Below, piece by piece: positions 8,401 through 16,060 of a stretch of 34,776 nucleotides of DNA (positions are counted from its first letter, which is position 1; every line of letters starts with the position of its first letter). This stretch comes from a virus: the IMG/VR virus record IMGVR_UViG_3300020000_000045, positions 1 through 34,776 of that record; one strand, written 5' to 3'. The notes under the pieces were generated by a model that saw only the letters and a list, made by a program, of their open reading frames with translations, ran no database searches and was not told where the DNA came from. The translations under genes were made by a program, and so were the position numbers.

Positions 8401-10553
8401 GGGTATGCGTCAACGCAAGTGGTTTGGTTCAACTGACAAAGAAAGAGGCAGGGGTTAACGTCTCTTTGGCGCAGGTGTTTGGCGCACCCATTAGTCAAAC
8501 TCAGTACAAGCGTCTAGAAGTCTCCATGAATGGTTCAGACTTTACGGTTGCTGTTAATGGACAAGTATATCTTCAGCACACGTTGTCAACCGCTGATGCG
8601 ACTACTTTTGCTAACACGTTTACAAATGTTGGTATGTATGCGGTTGGTATAACTGCTCGATGGGATAATTTCCATACATCAACGGTGTCTAAGGCATATG
8701 CTCCTGGACCCGTGCTTGTAGAGCGTAAAACGGCTTCAGTAATTGCTATCGATTCCGCAGTTGTGTGGGATACTTTTAACCGAGGACCGAGCACTACAGC
8801 ACTTCAGGTATCTGAGAGCGGCCATTTGTGGACACAGGTTGTCGGTGTATGGGGTACGGTTGGATCTCAAGCTTATAAGCCAGGTACAGCCGCAGATGCG
8901 TTGGCAACTGTTGTTGGTGTAGGTGACGGGCTGGTCGGTGCTGATGTAAACGACTCGAGTGCTCGTATCGCATTCCGAATCGCTGATGCATCTAATTTTC
9001 TGTGGGCACGAGTAAGCGTTGGTGGTATGGCTGAGCTGTGGAAGCGTGAGCTTGGGGTTAATACCATGCTTGCAACAGCTTTCACTGTTCCTGTGCACTC
9101 GTTGTTGACACGTTTGGAAGTATCCTTTACTGGTAGTGATATTTCAGTATTTGCTGATGGTGAATTTGCGGTTAAGTATACTTTGACTACCGCTGAAGCT
9201 ACTACATTCCCCAACACAAACCCAACTTGTGGTATGTATAGCGGATCAACAGGCGCTGTGTCGCGTTGGGATACTTTCTATGTATCAAAGCAACCAAAAC
9301 ATGGTTCAGGTACTTCGGCTGTTGCGTTGTCGAATAAAATGGCGGCAGCAGTTACTGGTGATATTCCAGCAGTTTGGGATTCTTTCAATAGACCGGTTAA
9401 CGCAACGGCAATTGGAATGGCTGATAGCGGTCAAACATGGAACTCGGTGGTTGGCGTTTGGGGAATCACTGTTAATACGGGAACGTCAAGGGCGTATAAG
9501 GTAAGCGGTCCATCTGAATCACTTGCCACAGTTACAGGGGTTGGCGATGGTGTAATTGCTGCTGATCTTGTTTCAACTATGCGTATTGCATTTAGGATTC
9601 AAGATAGCTCTAATTATTTGTTTGTTTATATCAACGCGCTTCGAGTACAATTGCTCAAGAAAGTTCTTGACGTCAACACGATAATTAATGACGCAACCGT
9701 TACACCACCAACAGGTACAATGGGAGCGAACCCAACAGGATCCTGTAACAGGGTTGAAGTTTCGTTTATGGGTGACAAGATCACAATCTCAGTCAACGGT
9801 GCAATTCAGATTCAACATGCTCTTGATCCAGCAGATTTTGTATTGTTCCCGAGCACGTTGAATACGGTTGGTCTGAGTGTTGGTTCTGGTACCGGTCATG
9901 CAGCAGATACGTTCTATGTTTCACCAGTTCCGAAATTTCAAGGTGGAGTTCGAGTCGGTGTTGGAAGTCCCGAAGGCAAGATTTATGCTCACATTGGGAC
10001 GAAATACACGGATCTTGCCGCTACAGCCGGAGCAATTGAATGGGTCAAAGCATCTGGAGCAGTATCCACTGCTACTGGATGGCGAGTGACCTACGGTGAT
10101 ACCGGCCAACGCACGCTTTCGAGCTGGGATGCTCTCGGGGCTTATACAGCTGGAACAACTCCTTTGTTGTCTCCATTTGCGCCCCGAGTAGGGAATGCAG
10201 GTTCTCTTAAAATCCGTAGAGTGAATGATATGGTTACTCTATATGGGACATACATTGCTTTGGATACCGCGGTTACTGCTGGGCTGCAAACCAACATACT
10301 TCTGGCCGATTTGACTGGCTTCAATCTTGATGGTGGGTACATATCGCATTCATCAATGCCGACTGGTAATAATGTTGTTGATCTTATCAACGGATGGGGC
10401 TCTCCGGTAACTTCTATCAGGGTTGGAGTATTAGGGGCACAAGCGGCCGGTACGTTGCTTTTGTCTGCAAATACATCCGGAGGGATACTTAACCTGTCTT
10501 CTGGTATGGCAGCAACCACAGTACCATGGCCACTAACTCTACCTGGTATCTAA
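5448..10553 (+). CDS. Giant tail fibre with collagen-like start and six lectin-like modules (1701 aa)
   Basis: The N-terminus reads EVIEIGNVGG followed by a Gly-X-Y stretch (about residues 14-36), then a fibre segment with QAALNELD, TFTGQLTV and WQDELGARRWRLQR. Then come six modules of about 175-180 residues, each starting with a form of (V/A)xWD(S/T)FNR, then SDSGHTW, GVGDGLV, FRVVDxxNYL and ending RWxxFYxS. These resemble jelly-roll carbohydrate-binding domains. A second DTMTGDL/YDEAGFRRFRIYR fibre segment separates modules two and three. The C-terminal about 200 residues include GTKYTDLAATAG and EWVKASG, a domain common at siphovirus fibre ends. It probably binds the cell-wall glycan of the host. 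Lectin function is inferred from fold-like pattern only. Confidence 0.8.
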   Translation: MATTPEVIEIGNVGGPVGPTGPKGDKGDVGPAGPPSSAATISNAPAGTISGTTVQAALNELDTEKLAKTTDTFTGQLTVTANTIAAVQLKALTGGTAHIEWQDELGARRWRLQRAWVGGDFALLRCDTAGVQQSVPFKVAASDGAITIDGVSLTVPTPTAAGHAVTKAYADLVMATSGNKMTAAISTDGAVSWDSFNRASSTTTMTVSDSGHTWTPLLGTWGITLNQAYKVGAVAEAIATLPGVGDGLVGCDVWDVSSRLAFRVVDANNFLFVRITAAGAVELFKKEATVNTLLVSAQGALVHSLYNRLEISFTGADITIMVSGTLVAQYKLTAAELVTFPITATACGISSGTTATTARWENFYTSKVPKHVVDNTRVNEMKMNARDSIDKMVSWDSFNRPASVLGSGISDSGHTWTQTPAGAFNLNGTYVTKTGATDNCLASITGVGNGSIVCDVYDQNSFLAFRAIDNMNYLLGRVTSTGVVQICKYVNGVFTILASGSTGYPNNNMHRLEITFLTDTITASNAGSFSVTYTLDATEYALFPATITNCGIGTNTLATGRWDNFQTATQVRHHANLSRTGDTMTGDLTINKTASTLVLKPTTASATGIDWYDEAGFRRFRIYRDGAGLGNINFARYDAAGVLLAPSAFLFGMDGAVNMSGALSVRVPTPTISDAAATKAYVDSTYTATTTQMSNKVSSAISTDSAVVWDSFNRANSTTSMGVSDSGHTWTSVTGVWGISSNQAYKVGATAECLATVPGVGDGLVAADVNDAARLAFRVVDTLNYLFVRLNTGTIDLYKRVAGANVLLASATPAAFSAVSNRLEISFTGPVISVRFNAGLFIQYTLTAADYAIYPNTLTTCGLSTSTGTTPRWENFYISTLVNHGNDKPGALSNKVSTVIGTDSGVSWDSFNRPAGPIGVSDSGHTWTALTGTWLTTATGKAYCSTTLDNIAIMPGVGDGLVACDSLDVNSRLAFRVVDASNYLWVCVNASGLVQLTKKEAGVNVSLAQVFGAPISQTQYKRLEVSMNGSDFTVAVNGQVYLQHTLSTADATTFANTFTNVGMYAVGITARWDNFHTSTVSKAYAPGPVLVERKTASVIAIDSAVVWDTFNRGPSTTALQVSESGHLWTQVVGVWGTVGSQAYKPGTAADALATVVGVGDGLVGADVNDSSARIAFRIADASNFLWARVSVGGMAELWKRELGVNTMLATAFTVPVHSLLTRLEVSFTGSDISVFADGEFAVKYTLTTAEATTFPNTNPTCGMYSGSTGAVSRWDTFYVSKQPKHGSGTSAVALSNKMAAAVTGDIPAVWDSFNRPVNATAIGMADSGQTWNSVVGVWGITVNTGTSRAYKVSGPSESLATVTGVGDGVIAADLVSTMRIAFRIQDSSNYLFVYINALRVQLLKKVLDVNTIINDATVTPPTGTMGANPTGSCNRVEVSFMGDKITISVNGAIQIQHALDPADFVLFPSTLNTVGLSVGSGTGHAADTFYVSPVPKFQGGVRVGVGSPEGKIYAHIGTKYTDLAATAGAIEWVKASGAVSTATGWRVTYGDTGQRTLSSWDALGAYTAGTTPLLSPFAPRVGNAGSLKIRRVNDMVTLYGTYIALDTAVTAGLQTNILLADLTGFNLDGGYISHSSMPTGNNVVDLINGWGSPVTSIRVGVLGAQAAGTLLLSANTSGGILNLSSGMAATTVPWPLTLPGI
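6003..9940 (+). repeat. Six tandem WDSFNR modules in the tail fibre
   Basis: The WD(S/T)FNR signature starts near 6024, 6639, 7571, 8169, 8766 and 9375. Each module repeats the order WDSFNR, SGHTW, W-G, GVGDG(L/S)(V/I), FR(V/I)xDxxN(Y/F)L, RLE(V/I)SF and RW(D/E)xFY. Five share the run GVGDG(L/V)(V/I). Spacing is about 600 bases, except between modules two and three where a fibre segment of roughly 360 bases is inserted (about 7175-7500). DNA identity between copies is only partial, so the array is not a very recent expansion. Confidence 0.85.
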
Positions 10554-10603
10554 TAGTTTACAAACTTCAAAATGGAAGCAATTAATAGTCAGAAGGGAGG
10601 CGT

Positions 10604-10939
10604 ATGCCTGCCAAAGGAGAACCAAGAAGGCGGCAATCTCGTCGCCCAGCAACAACTCCTGAAAACAGAGAGAATCAGCTAGTTAATCTGGCCGTTGATC
10701 TAGCTGAAAAGCAACTCTCAGATGGTACAGCCTCAGCTCAAGTAATTAGTCATTATCTAAAGCTGGGTTCTACCCGAGAACAACTCGAACAAGAGCGTCT
10801 TAGTGGAGAAAACTCTCTACTTTCGGCAAAGATTGAAGCGATGGCCTCTACAAAGCGTATCGAAGAGCTTTATGAGGCCGCGCTCAATGCTATGCGTAAT
10901 TACGCTGGACAAGATGTGCTTGATTACGATGACGAATAG
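10604..10939 (+). CDS. terS: Probable terminase small subunit (111 aa)
   Basis: ATG preceded by AGAAGGGAGG. The product is highly charged and helical: a basic N-terminus (PRRRQSRRPATTPENRENQ), LAVDLAEKQLSDGTASAQVI, HYLKLGSTREQLEQERL, then a coiled-coil-like segment and an acidic end. I recognise this pattern (TASAQVIxHYLKLGSTRE) from small proteins preceding HNH and large terminase genes in Firmicutes and actinobacterial phages. The role would be to recognise packaging-site DNA and start packaging with the large terminase at 12118. The neighbours (HNH nuclease, connector, large terminase, portal) fit that. No clear helix-turn-helix was identified by eye, so the call rests on resemblance and position. 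Confidence 0.7.
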   Translation: MPAKGEPRRRQSRRPATTPENRENQLVNLAVDLAEKQLSDGTASAQVISHYLKLGSTREQLEQERLSGENSLLSAKIEAMASTKRIEELYEAALNAMRNYAGQDVLDYDDE

Positions 10940-11339
10940 ACGTTATTCAGAATTAATTAGAATTCCATCATTCGAGGGCCGATATGAGTATTTGAGACTT
11001 TATGGATCGGTTGGTCAAGATACTTTCGGCTTTGATCGATACATTAATCAAAGCTTTTACACATCTAAAGAATGGCATCGCGCTAGGCAAGAGGTCCTTA
11101 TTAGAGACGATGGATGCGATTTGGGTGTCCCAGGGCATGAGATCAACGGCTCTGTCCTGGTTCACCACATCAATCCAATGGTTGCTGACGATATTACTCA
11201 TGCTGAAGATTGGATCCTAGATCCAGAGTATTTGATCACAACTACGCCACGCACACACAATGCCATTCATTACGGTGACGCAAGATTGCTTTTGCCACCG
11301 TATGTAAAACGCCAACCTGGCGACACTCGCCTTTGGTAA
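10929..11339 (+). CDS. HNH endonuclease (136 aa)
   Basis: The start chosen is ATG 10929, inside the end of the small terminase gene (11-base overlap); a longer frame upstream would only shadow that gene. The protein has the HNH nuclease order: EWHRARQEVLIRDDGCDLG, then LVHHINPM with the paired histidines, then EYLITTTPRTHNAIHYGDA with the final Asn and His. Only one Cys is near the first motif, which is usual for this phage type. HNH proteins beside the terminase genes are required for specific DNA cleavage and packaging in several long-tailed phages. The function here is inferred from that arrangement. Confidence 0.85.
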   Translation: MTNRRYSELIRIPSFEGRYEYLRLYGSVGQDTFGFDRYINQSFYTSKEWHRARQEVLIRDDGCDLGVPGHEINGSVLVHHINPMVADDITHAEDWILDPEYLITTTPRTHNAIHYGDARLLLPPYVKRQPGDTRLW

Positions 11340-11353
11340 ACAGGAGGTAAACC

Positions 11354-11737
11354 ATGGAACCGAGCATTCTAACGAGCACGAAGAAGGTCCTTGGTATTGC
11401 CGAAACGTATACCGTGTTTGACATGGATATTCTTATGCATATCAACGCGGCTTTTTCAATTCTTAATCAACTCGGCGTTGGACCGGTTGACGGTTTTTTC
11501 ATCGAGGATGAAAGCGCCGAATGGGAAGATTTTGACGTTCCGGCTAATCAGCTTAATCTGATCAGGACTTACGTTTTCCTAAAAGTTAGGCTTCTATTCG
11601 ATCCCCCATCCACTTCTTTCTTGATTACGGCGATGACCGATCAGATCAAAGAGTATGAGTGGCGACTCAATAGTTTCAGGGAGGATCTTCTCCCGGCAAA
11701 CCCATATCCACCGGCGCTTGAGGAGATTGATCTATGA
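11354..11737 (+). CDS. Head-tail connector, gp6-like (127 aa)
   Basis: ATG preceded by CAGGAGG. The protein reads MEPSILTSTKKVLGIAETYTVFD, IDxxMHINAAFSILNQLGVGP, then LNLIRTYVFLKVRLLFDPP and IKEYEWRLNSFRE. This all-helical pattern is that of small gp6-like head-tail connectors (adaptor ring below the portal) in siphoviruses. It is separated from the portal by the large terminase and HGVKG genes, which is unusual, since connectors normally follow the capsid gene. The stop overlaps the start of the next gene (ATGA), so translation is coupled. Confidence 0.7.
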   Translation: MEPSILTSTKKVLGIAETYTVFDMDILMHINAAFSILNQLGVGPVDGFFIEDESAEWEDFDVPANQLNLIRTYVFLKVRLLFDPPSTSFLITAMTDQIKEYEWRLNSFREDLLPANPYPPALEEIDL

Positions 11738-12102
11738 TTGTCGAACATACCGGTGTCAAAGGAATGCATTGGGGCGTTCGCAAAAGCACTAGTGGATCTA
11801 AGCCAGCTAAGCCGATGAGCACTGATGCCAAGAAAGTTGCTAAACTAAAAGCTAAGCCGGCTTCTGCTCTTTCAAACAAGCAACTTAAAGAAGCTAACGA
11901 GCGGTTGAATCTAGAGTCTAACTACAAGCGGCTTAATCCGTCGAAGGTTGGACAAGGTCGGAAGGTTGCTAGTGAAATTTTAGCTACTGTTGGTATTGGT
12001 ATTGCCGCATACAACATTGTCAAGAGTCCAGCAGGAAAAGCTATGGTTGATCTTGGGAAAACAGCTATTTCTGGCATTTTAATCGGAAGTAAAATGGCGT
12101 AA
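11734..12102 (+). CDS. HGVKG-motif small protein (122 aa), copy B
   Basis: Starts MIVEHTGVKGMHWGVRK, nearly identical to the first 17 residues of the protein at 228. After a Lys/Ala-rich middle (PMSTDAKKVAKLKAKPASAL) there is a C-terminal hydrophobic stretch (about residues 80-96, ILATVGIGIAAYNIV) and a second one near the end (ISGILIGSKMA). Beyond the motif the four copies share little sequence but the same plan. It overlaps the connector by ATGA and is followed by the large terminase 15 bases later. Function unknown; the position in the packaging block suggests a procapsid or virion role. Confidence 0.8.
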   Translation: MIVEHTGVKGMHWGVRKSTSGSKPAKPMSTDAKKVAKLKAKPASALSNKQLKEANERLNLESNYKRLNPSKVGQGRKVASEILATVGIGIAAYNIVKSPAGKAMVDLGKTAISGILIGSKMA

Positions 12103-12117
12103 GATCGGAGGCTCGAC

Positions 12118-13863
12118 TTGACTCTTTCTAACACGGCAACGCCGAGGTATTACGGAGAGTTTCGAGCTGCTGTTCTTCGTGGCGACATTCCCGTGAATCG
12201 CGAAGTATCTGCCGAAATGAATCGTATAGATGAATTAATCTCTAATCCAAACATCTATCACGATGATAGCGCAGTCAATGGGTTTGTTCAATATTGTGAA
12301 ATGGAGTTGACGTTAACTGATGGGTCTGATTTACATCTCCTCGATTCCTTCAAACTCTGGGCCGAACAACTTTTTGGATGGTTCTACTTTATCGAACGAA
12401 GTGTTTATCAGCCTAGCGCAACTGGTGGCGAAGGTAAATACATCAAGAAGTGGGTCAAGAAACGACTCATTGTCAAGCAGTATCTCATCGTTGCCAGAGG
12501 CGCTGCCAAGTCAATGTACGCCGCCTGCATCCAAAGCTACTTCCTCAATGTAGACACTGAGACCACCCATCAGATCACTACCGCTCCAACCATGAAGCAG
12601 GCCGATGAGGTCATCTCCCCCATCCGGACCGCCATCACCAGAGCCCGTGGCCCCCTGTTTAAGTTCCTTACTGAGGGGTCTCTTCAGAATACTACCGGTG
12701 CTAGAGTAAACCGGGTAAAGTTAGCCTCCACCAAGAAAGGTGTTGAGAACTTTCTTACTGGCTCCTTGCTCGAAGTACGCCCAATGGCAATCAACAAGCT
12801 CCAAGGGCTCCGACCTAAAGTCTCGACAATCGATGAGTGGTTGTCTGGAGACATTAGAGAGGATGTTGTCGGAGCGATCGAGCAAGGGGCCAGTAAGCTA
12901 GAAGACTTTTTGATCGTAGCTATCAGCTCTGAAGGAACAGTTCGGAACGGTTCCGGCGACACCATCAAAATGGAACTTGCTAGCATTCTTAAAGGAGAGT
13001 ATCAAGCTCCACACATTTCGATTTGGCATTACAAGTTGGATGACATTGAGGAAGTTAATGACCCATCAACATGGCTAAAGGCAAATCCGAATCTAGGCCT
13101 AACCGTTACATACGAAGTGTACCAATTGGACGTCGAACGGGCCGAAAAAGCTCCCGCATCTCGCAACGACATCTTAGCAAAGCGATTTGGCATTCCGATG
13201 GAAGGCTACACGTACTTCTTTACATATGAAGAAACGCTTCCTCACGCCAGTCGAGAATTTTGGGGAATGCCGTGTGCTCTTGGCGCTGACTTGTCGCAAG
13301 GTGACGACTTTTGCGCCTTTACTTTGATGTTTCCGCTTCGAAATGCCTCATTTGGGGTCAAAACACGTTCATACATCACCACATTGACCCTTATGCGGCT
13401 CCCTGGGGCCATGAGAGCCAAGTATGAAGAGTTTATAGCGGAAGGAAGTTTGCACGTCTTAGAAGGCACTGTGCTCGACATGATGGAGGTGTATGATGAC
13501 CTCGATGGCTTCATTTTAACTAACGAATACGACGTTCGTTGCCTTGGTTTCGATCCTTATAACGCTAAGGAATTTGTCACCCGCTGGGAGGCCGAGAATG
13601 GACCATACGGACTTGAAAAAGTCATTCAGGGAGCTCGTACTGAATCTGTGCCTTTGGGCGAGCTTAAGATTCTAAGTGAAGAGCGAAAGCTCATATTTGA
13701 TCAAGACTTGATGTCCTTTGCAATGGGCAATGCGGTTACTCTCGAAGACACAAATGGTAATCGAAAGCTTCTTAAGAAGCGCAAAGATGAGAAAATTGAC
13801 AACGTTTCGGCCATGATGGATGCATACGTTGCTTGGAAAGCCAATAAGGAGGCCTTTGAATGA
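12118..13863 (+). CDS. terL: Terminase large subunit (581 aa)
   Basis: The motor that drives DNA into the prohead, with an ATPase and a nuclease part. TTG start with GGAGG about 9-13 bases upstream. A Walker A variant is at residues 126-132 (ARGAAKS) and a Walker B-like STIDEW with Asp239 and Glu240. The nuclease domain begins near GADLSQGDDF, with Asp391 as a likely metal ligand, and the C-terminal part has GFDPYNA and NVSAMMDAYVAW. Length and order fit the phage terminase large subunit family (Terminase_1 type). The end overlaps the next start by four bases (ATGA). Confidence 0.93.
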   Translation: MTLSNTATPRYYGEFRAAVLRGDIPVNREVSAEMNRIDELISNPNIYHDDSAVNGFVQYCEMELTLTDGSDLHLLDSFKLWAEQLFGWFYFIERSVYQPSATGGEGKYIKKWVKKRLIVKQYLIVARGAAKSMYAACIQSYFLNVDTETTHQITTAPTMKQADEVISPIRTAITRARGPLFKFLTEGSLQNTTGARVNRVKLASTKKGVENFLTGSLLEVRPMAINKLQGLRPKVSTIDEWLSGDIREDVVGAIEQGASKLEDFLIVAISSEGTVRNGSGDTIKMELASILKGEYQAPHISIWHYKLDDIEEVNDPSTWLKANPNLGLTVTYEVYQLDVERAEKAPASRNDILAKRFGIPMEGYTYFFTYEETLPHASREFWGMPCALGADLSQGDDFCAFTLMFPLRNASFGVKTRSYITTLTLMRLPGAMRAKYEEFIAEGSLHVLEGTVLDMMEVYDDLDGFILTNEYDVRCLGFDPYNAKEFVTRWEAENGPYGLEKVIQGARTESVPLGELKILSEERKLIFDQDLMSFAMGNAVTLEDTNGNRKLLKKRKDEKIDNVSAMMDAYVAWKANKEAFE

Positions 13864-14252
13864 CCGTACCATTGCAAGCAGATATTGATTGGCTCGAGCA
13901 TCACGGCGTTAAAGGCCAGAAGTGGGGTGTTGTTCGTAAAGCGAATAAAAATGCTACTGCGACTTGGAAAGCCGGACACGCAGCTAACAAAAAGGCTCGT
14001 TCTGAAAGAAAAGCAGCCAAGCCACCATCTAGATATACAAAGGCACAAAAGGTTGAAATTGGTTTGCGTATTGCTGCTATTGCGCTTATTGGAGCAGCCG
14101 TTGTAGCAAAATCACAAAAGAACAAGAGTCTTTCTGCCGCAAAAGCATCTGCATTTTCTAGTCATGGTAAAGACTGGATCAACGCTTTTCAAAGTAGTCC
14201 GGCAGCTTTGAAGCCGTTTATTGTAAGTTCCGGTGGCGTTATTACTCGATAG
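13860..14252 (+). CDS. HGVKG-motif small protein (130 aa), copy C
   Basis: Overlaps the large terminase stop by ATGA. The N-terminus reads ADIDWLEHHGVKGQKWGVVR, a longer motif form than copies A and B, with one extra Val in GVVRK. A Lys/Ala-rich linker follows, then a hydrophobic segment (about residues 63-82, VEIGLRIAAIALIGAAVVAK). The next gene, at 14287, starts with nearly the same 20 residues, so the two look like a tandem duplication followed by divergence. Function unknown. Confidence 0.8.
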   Translation: MTVPLQADIDWLEHHGVKGQKWGVVRKANKNATATWKAGHAANKKARSERKAAKPPSRYTKAQKVEIGLRIAAIALIGAAVVAKSQKNKSLSAAKASAFSSHGKDWINAFQSSPAALKPFIVSSGGVITR

Positions 14253-14286
14253 TCAACACAGAACGAAAGGCCGTTGGTGCATAACC

Positions 14287-14709
14287 ATGACAATTCCACT
14301 ACAAAAAGATATTGACTGGCTCGAACACCACGGTGTTAAAGGTCAACAATGGGGGGTTAGGCGAGCGCAAAAGAAGCAAGCAAAAGCTAGAAACAAAGCT
14401 CTCAACAAAGCGAGTCGATCAAAAGATTTTAAAGAATTTGAAGGAACTGTCGACGCAGCACGCGCCCGTCGTAAAGGCGGCGCGATTAAGCAAGAGCGAA
14501 AAGCTGCAAAAGCGCAGTTTCACCAAGACAAAGCCAAGGTTGGGTCTAGAGAAGCACGCAAGATTCTTTATGAAAAGCGAAATAAGCTGAGTGAAGAAGT
14601 TGCAGTTTCCCACCAAGCAAAAAATGGCAAAGAAGTGGCCGGAACGATTTTGGCTGGTGCTGCTATTGGCGTAGCTTATAGCCTTCTCCTCAAGTCGGCA
14701 AGAGCGTAG
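14287..14709 (+). CDS. HGVKG-motif small protein (140 aa), copy D
   Basis: The ATG at 14287 was chosen because the product then starts MTIPLQKDIDWLEHHGVKGQ, matching copy C; a frame open further upstream has no homologous residues. The GAAAGG upstream lies rather far (about 18 bases) from this ATG. The middle is very basic and likely helical (ARARRKGGAIKQERKAAKAQ), followed by a C-terminal hydrophobic segment (about residues 119-135, VAGTILAGAAIGVAYSLLL). It directly precedes the portal gene. Function unknown; see copies A-C. Confidence 0.8.
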   Translation: MTIPLQKDIDWLEHHGVKGQQWGVRRAQKKQAKARNKALNKASRSKDFKEFEGTVDAARARRKGGAIKQERKAAKAQFHQDKAKVGSREARKILYEKRNKLSEEVAVSHQAKNGKEVAGTILAGAAIGVAYSLLLKSARA

Positions 14710-14746
14710 TTGATTCATATTCAAATGAACGAAAGGAGGTGCCGGT

Positions 14747-16027
14747 TTGGGACTTCTAGATCAGGTTAAGAAATCTTGGAATGCCTTTCGTTCAAATGAT
14801 CAATCATATTCGAAAGATCTATATGAGCAAGGACCACCAAGTTATGGGACTGCTCCACCACAGAATCAACGTCTTCGATATTTCAATGAACGATCCATCA
14901 TCACGTCGATCTATACCAGAATCGCTATCGATGTAGCTGATATTCTGATTAGACATGCAAAAGTTGATGAGGATGGTAATTTTCTAGATAATTTAACCAG
15001 CGAATTCAACACATGTTTGACTCTTCAACCGAATCTTGATCAAGCTCCTCGAGCGTTTAGGCAAGACATTGTCATGACGCTCTTCGATGAGGGTATTGCA
15101 ACAATTGTTCCCGTTGATACCATTTCGGATCCACAATTCAATGCGCAATTCGACATTCTGTCAATGCGTGTGGGGAAGATTACACAATGGTACCCAAAGC
15201 ATGTACGGGTTAGTGTTTACAACGAAGCCAAGGGTGTAAGAGAGGAAATTACTCTTGAAAAGCAAATGGTTGCCATTGTAGAGAACCCGTTCTATGCGGT
15301 TATGAATGAACCGAACTCGACCCTCCAAAGATTGACTCGAAAGCTGCAACTTTTGGATACGGTTGATGAGGCAAGTAGTTCAGGTAAGTTGGATTTGATT
15401 ATTCAGCTTCCATATGTAATCAAATCTGAAGCTAGACAAAAGCAAGCAGAGCAACGTAGAGAACAAATTGAGTTCCAACTTAAGGGAAGTCAGTACGGCA
15501 TTGCCTATACTGACGGCACCGAAAAGATTACGCAGCTCAATCGCCCGGCAGAGAACAATCTGCTTAAGCAAATCGAATACCTAACGAACAAACTGTATGG
15601 TGAACTGGGCATTACAGAAGAAGTAATGAACGGTACGGCCAACGAAGCCGCGATGCTCCTGTACTATAACCGAACAATTGAACCCATCTTGGATGCGATT
15701 GTTGAAGCTATGCAAAGGGCATTCCTGGGGCTTATCGGAACCAAGAAGAAGCAAAAGGTTTTGTACTTCCGTGAGCCGTTCAAGTTTGTTCCGCTTGGAC
15801 AGCTTGCAGACATTGTTGACACTATGTCTCGTAACGAGATTCTTTCTCCGAACGAGATTAGGAGTGCCATGGGCTATCGTCCGTCAAAGGATCCGAAGTC
15901 TGATGAGCTCATCAACAGTAACATGCCACCACCGGCTCCTCCACCTCAGGTTCCGCCAAACCCTCAAGGAGAATCTGAAAACCAAGTTGAAACCGCAACC
16001 AATGATGAACTCGAGGCTATCAAATGA
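14747..16027 (+). CDS. Portal protein (426 aa)
   Basis: TTG start with a strong GAAAGGAGGT 7 bases upstream. The product forms the dodecameric ring through which DNA enters the head. It has the order of HK97/SPP1-type portals: an N-terminal part with RYFNERSIITSIYTRIAIDVA, a middle with WYPKHVRVSVYNE, a helical part with GKLDLIIQLPYVIKSEARQKQ and YGIAYTDGTEKITQLN, then LYGELGITEEVMNGTANEAA, and LSPNEIRSAMGYRPSKDPKS. The tail is Pro-rich (PPPAPPPQVPPNP). Length is typical for the family. It lies directly upstream of the protease-capsid fusion, as expected. Confidence 0.92.
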   Translation: MGLLDQVKKSWNAFRSNDQSYSKDLYEQGPPSYGTAPPQNQRLRYFNERSIITSIYTRIAIDVADILIRHAKVDEDGNFLDNLTSEFNTCLTLQPNLDQAPRAFRQDIVMTLFDEGIATIVPVDTISDPQFNAQFDILSMRVGKITQWYPKHVRVSVYNEAKGVREEITLEKQMVAIVENPFYAVMNEPNSTLQRLTRKLQLLDTVDEASSSGKLDLIIQLPYVIKSEARQKQAEQRREQIEFQLKGSQYGIAYTDGTEKITQLNRPAENNLLKQIEYLTNKLYGELGITEEVMNGTANEAAMLLYYNRTIEPILDAIVEAMQRAFLGLIGTKKKQKVLYFREPFKFVPLGQLADIVDTMSRNEILSPNEIRSAMGYRPSKDPKSDELINSNMPPPAPPPQVPPNPQGESENQVETATNDELEAIK

Positions 16028-16060
16028 AGCGTTTAGCCCAAATCGAAAGGAATAGTCAAA

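Noticed and set aside
10557-10588. Promoter before the small terminase (TTTACA ... TTAATA)
   Set aside because: Spacing is 18-19 bases and the -10 match is poor; it does not belong to the repeated promoter family, so it is not listed as a feature.
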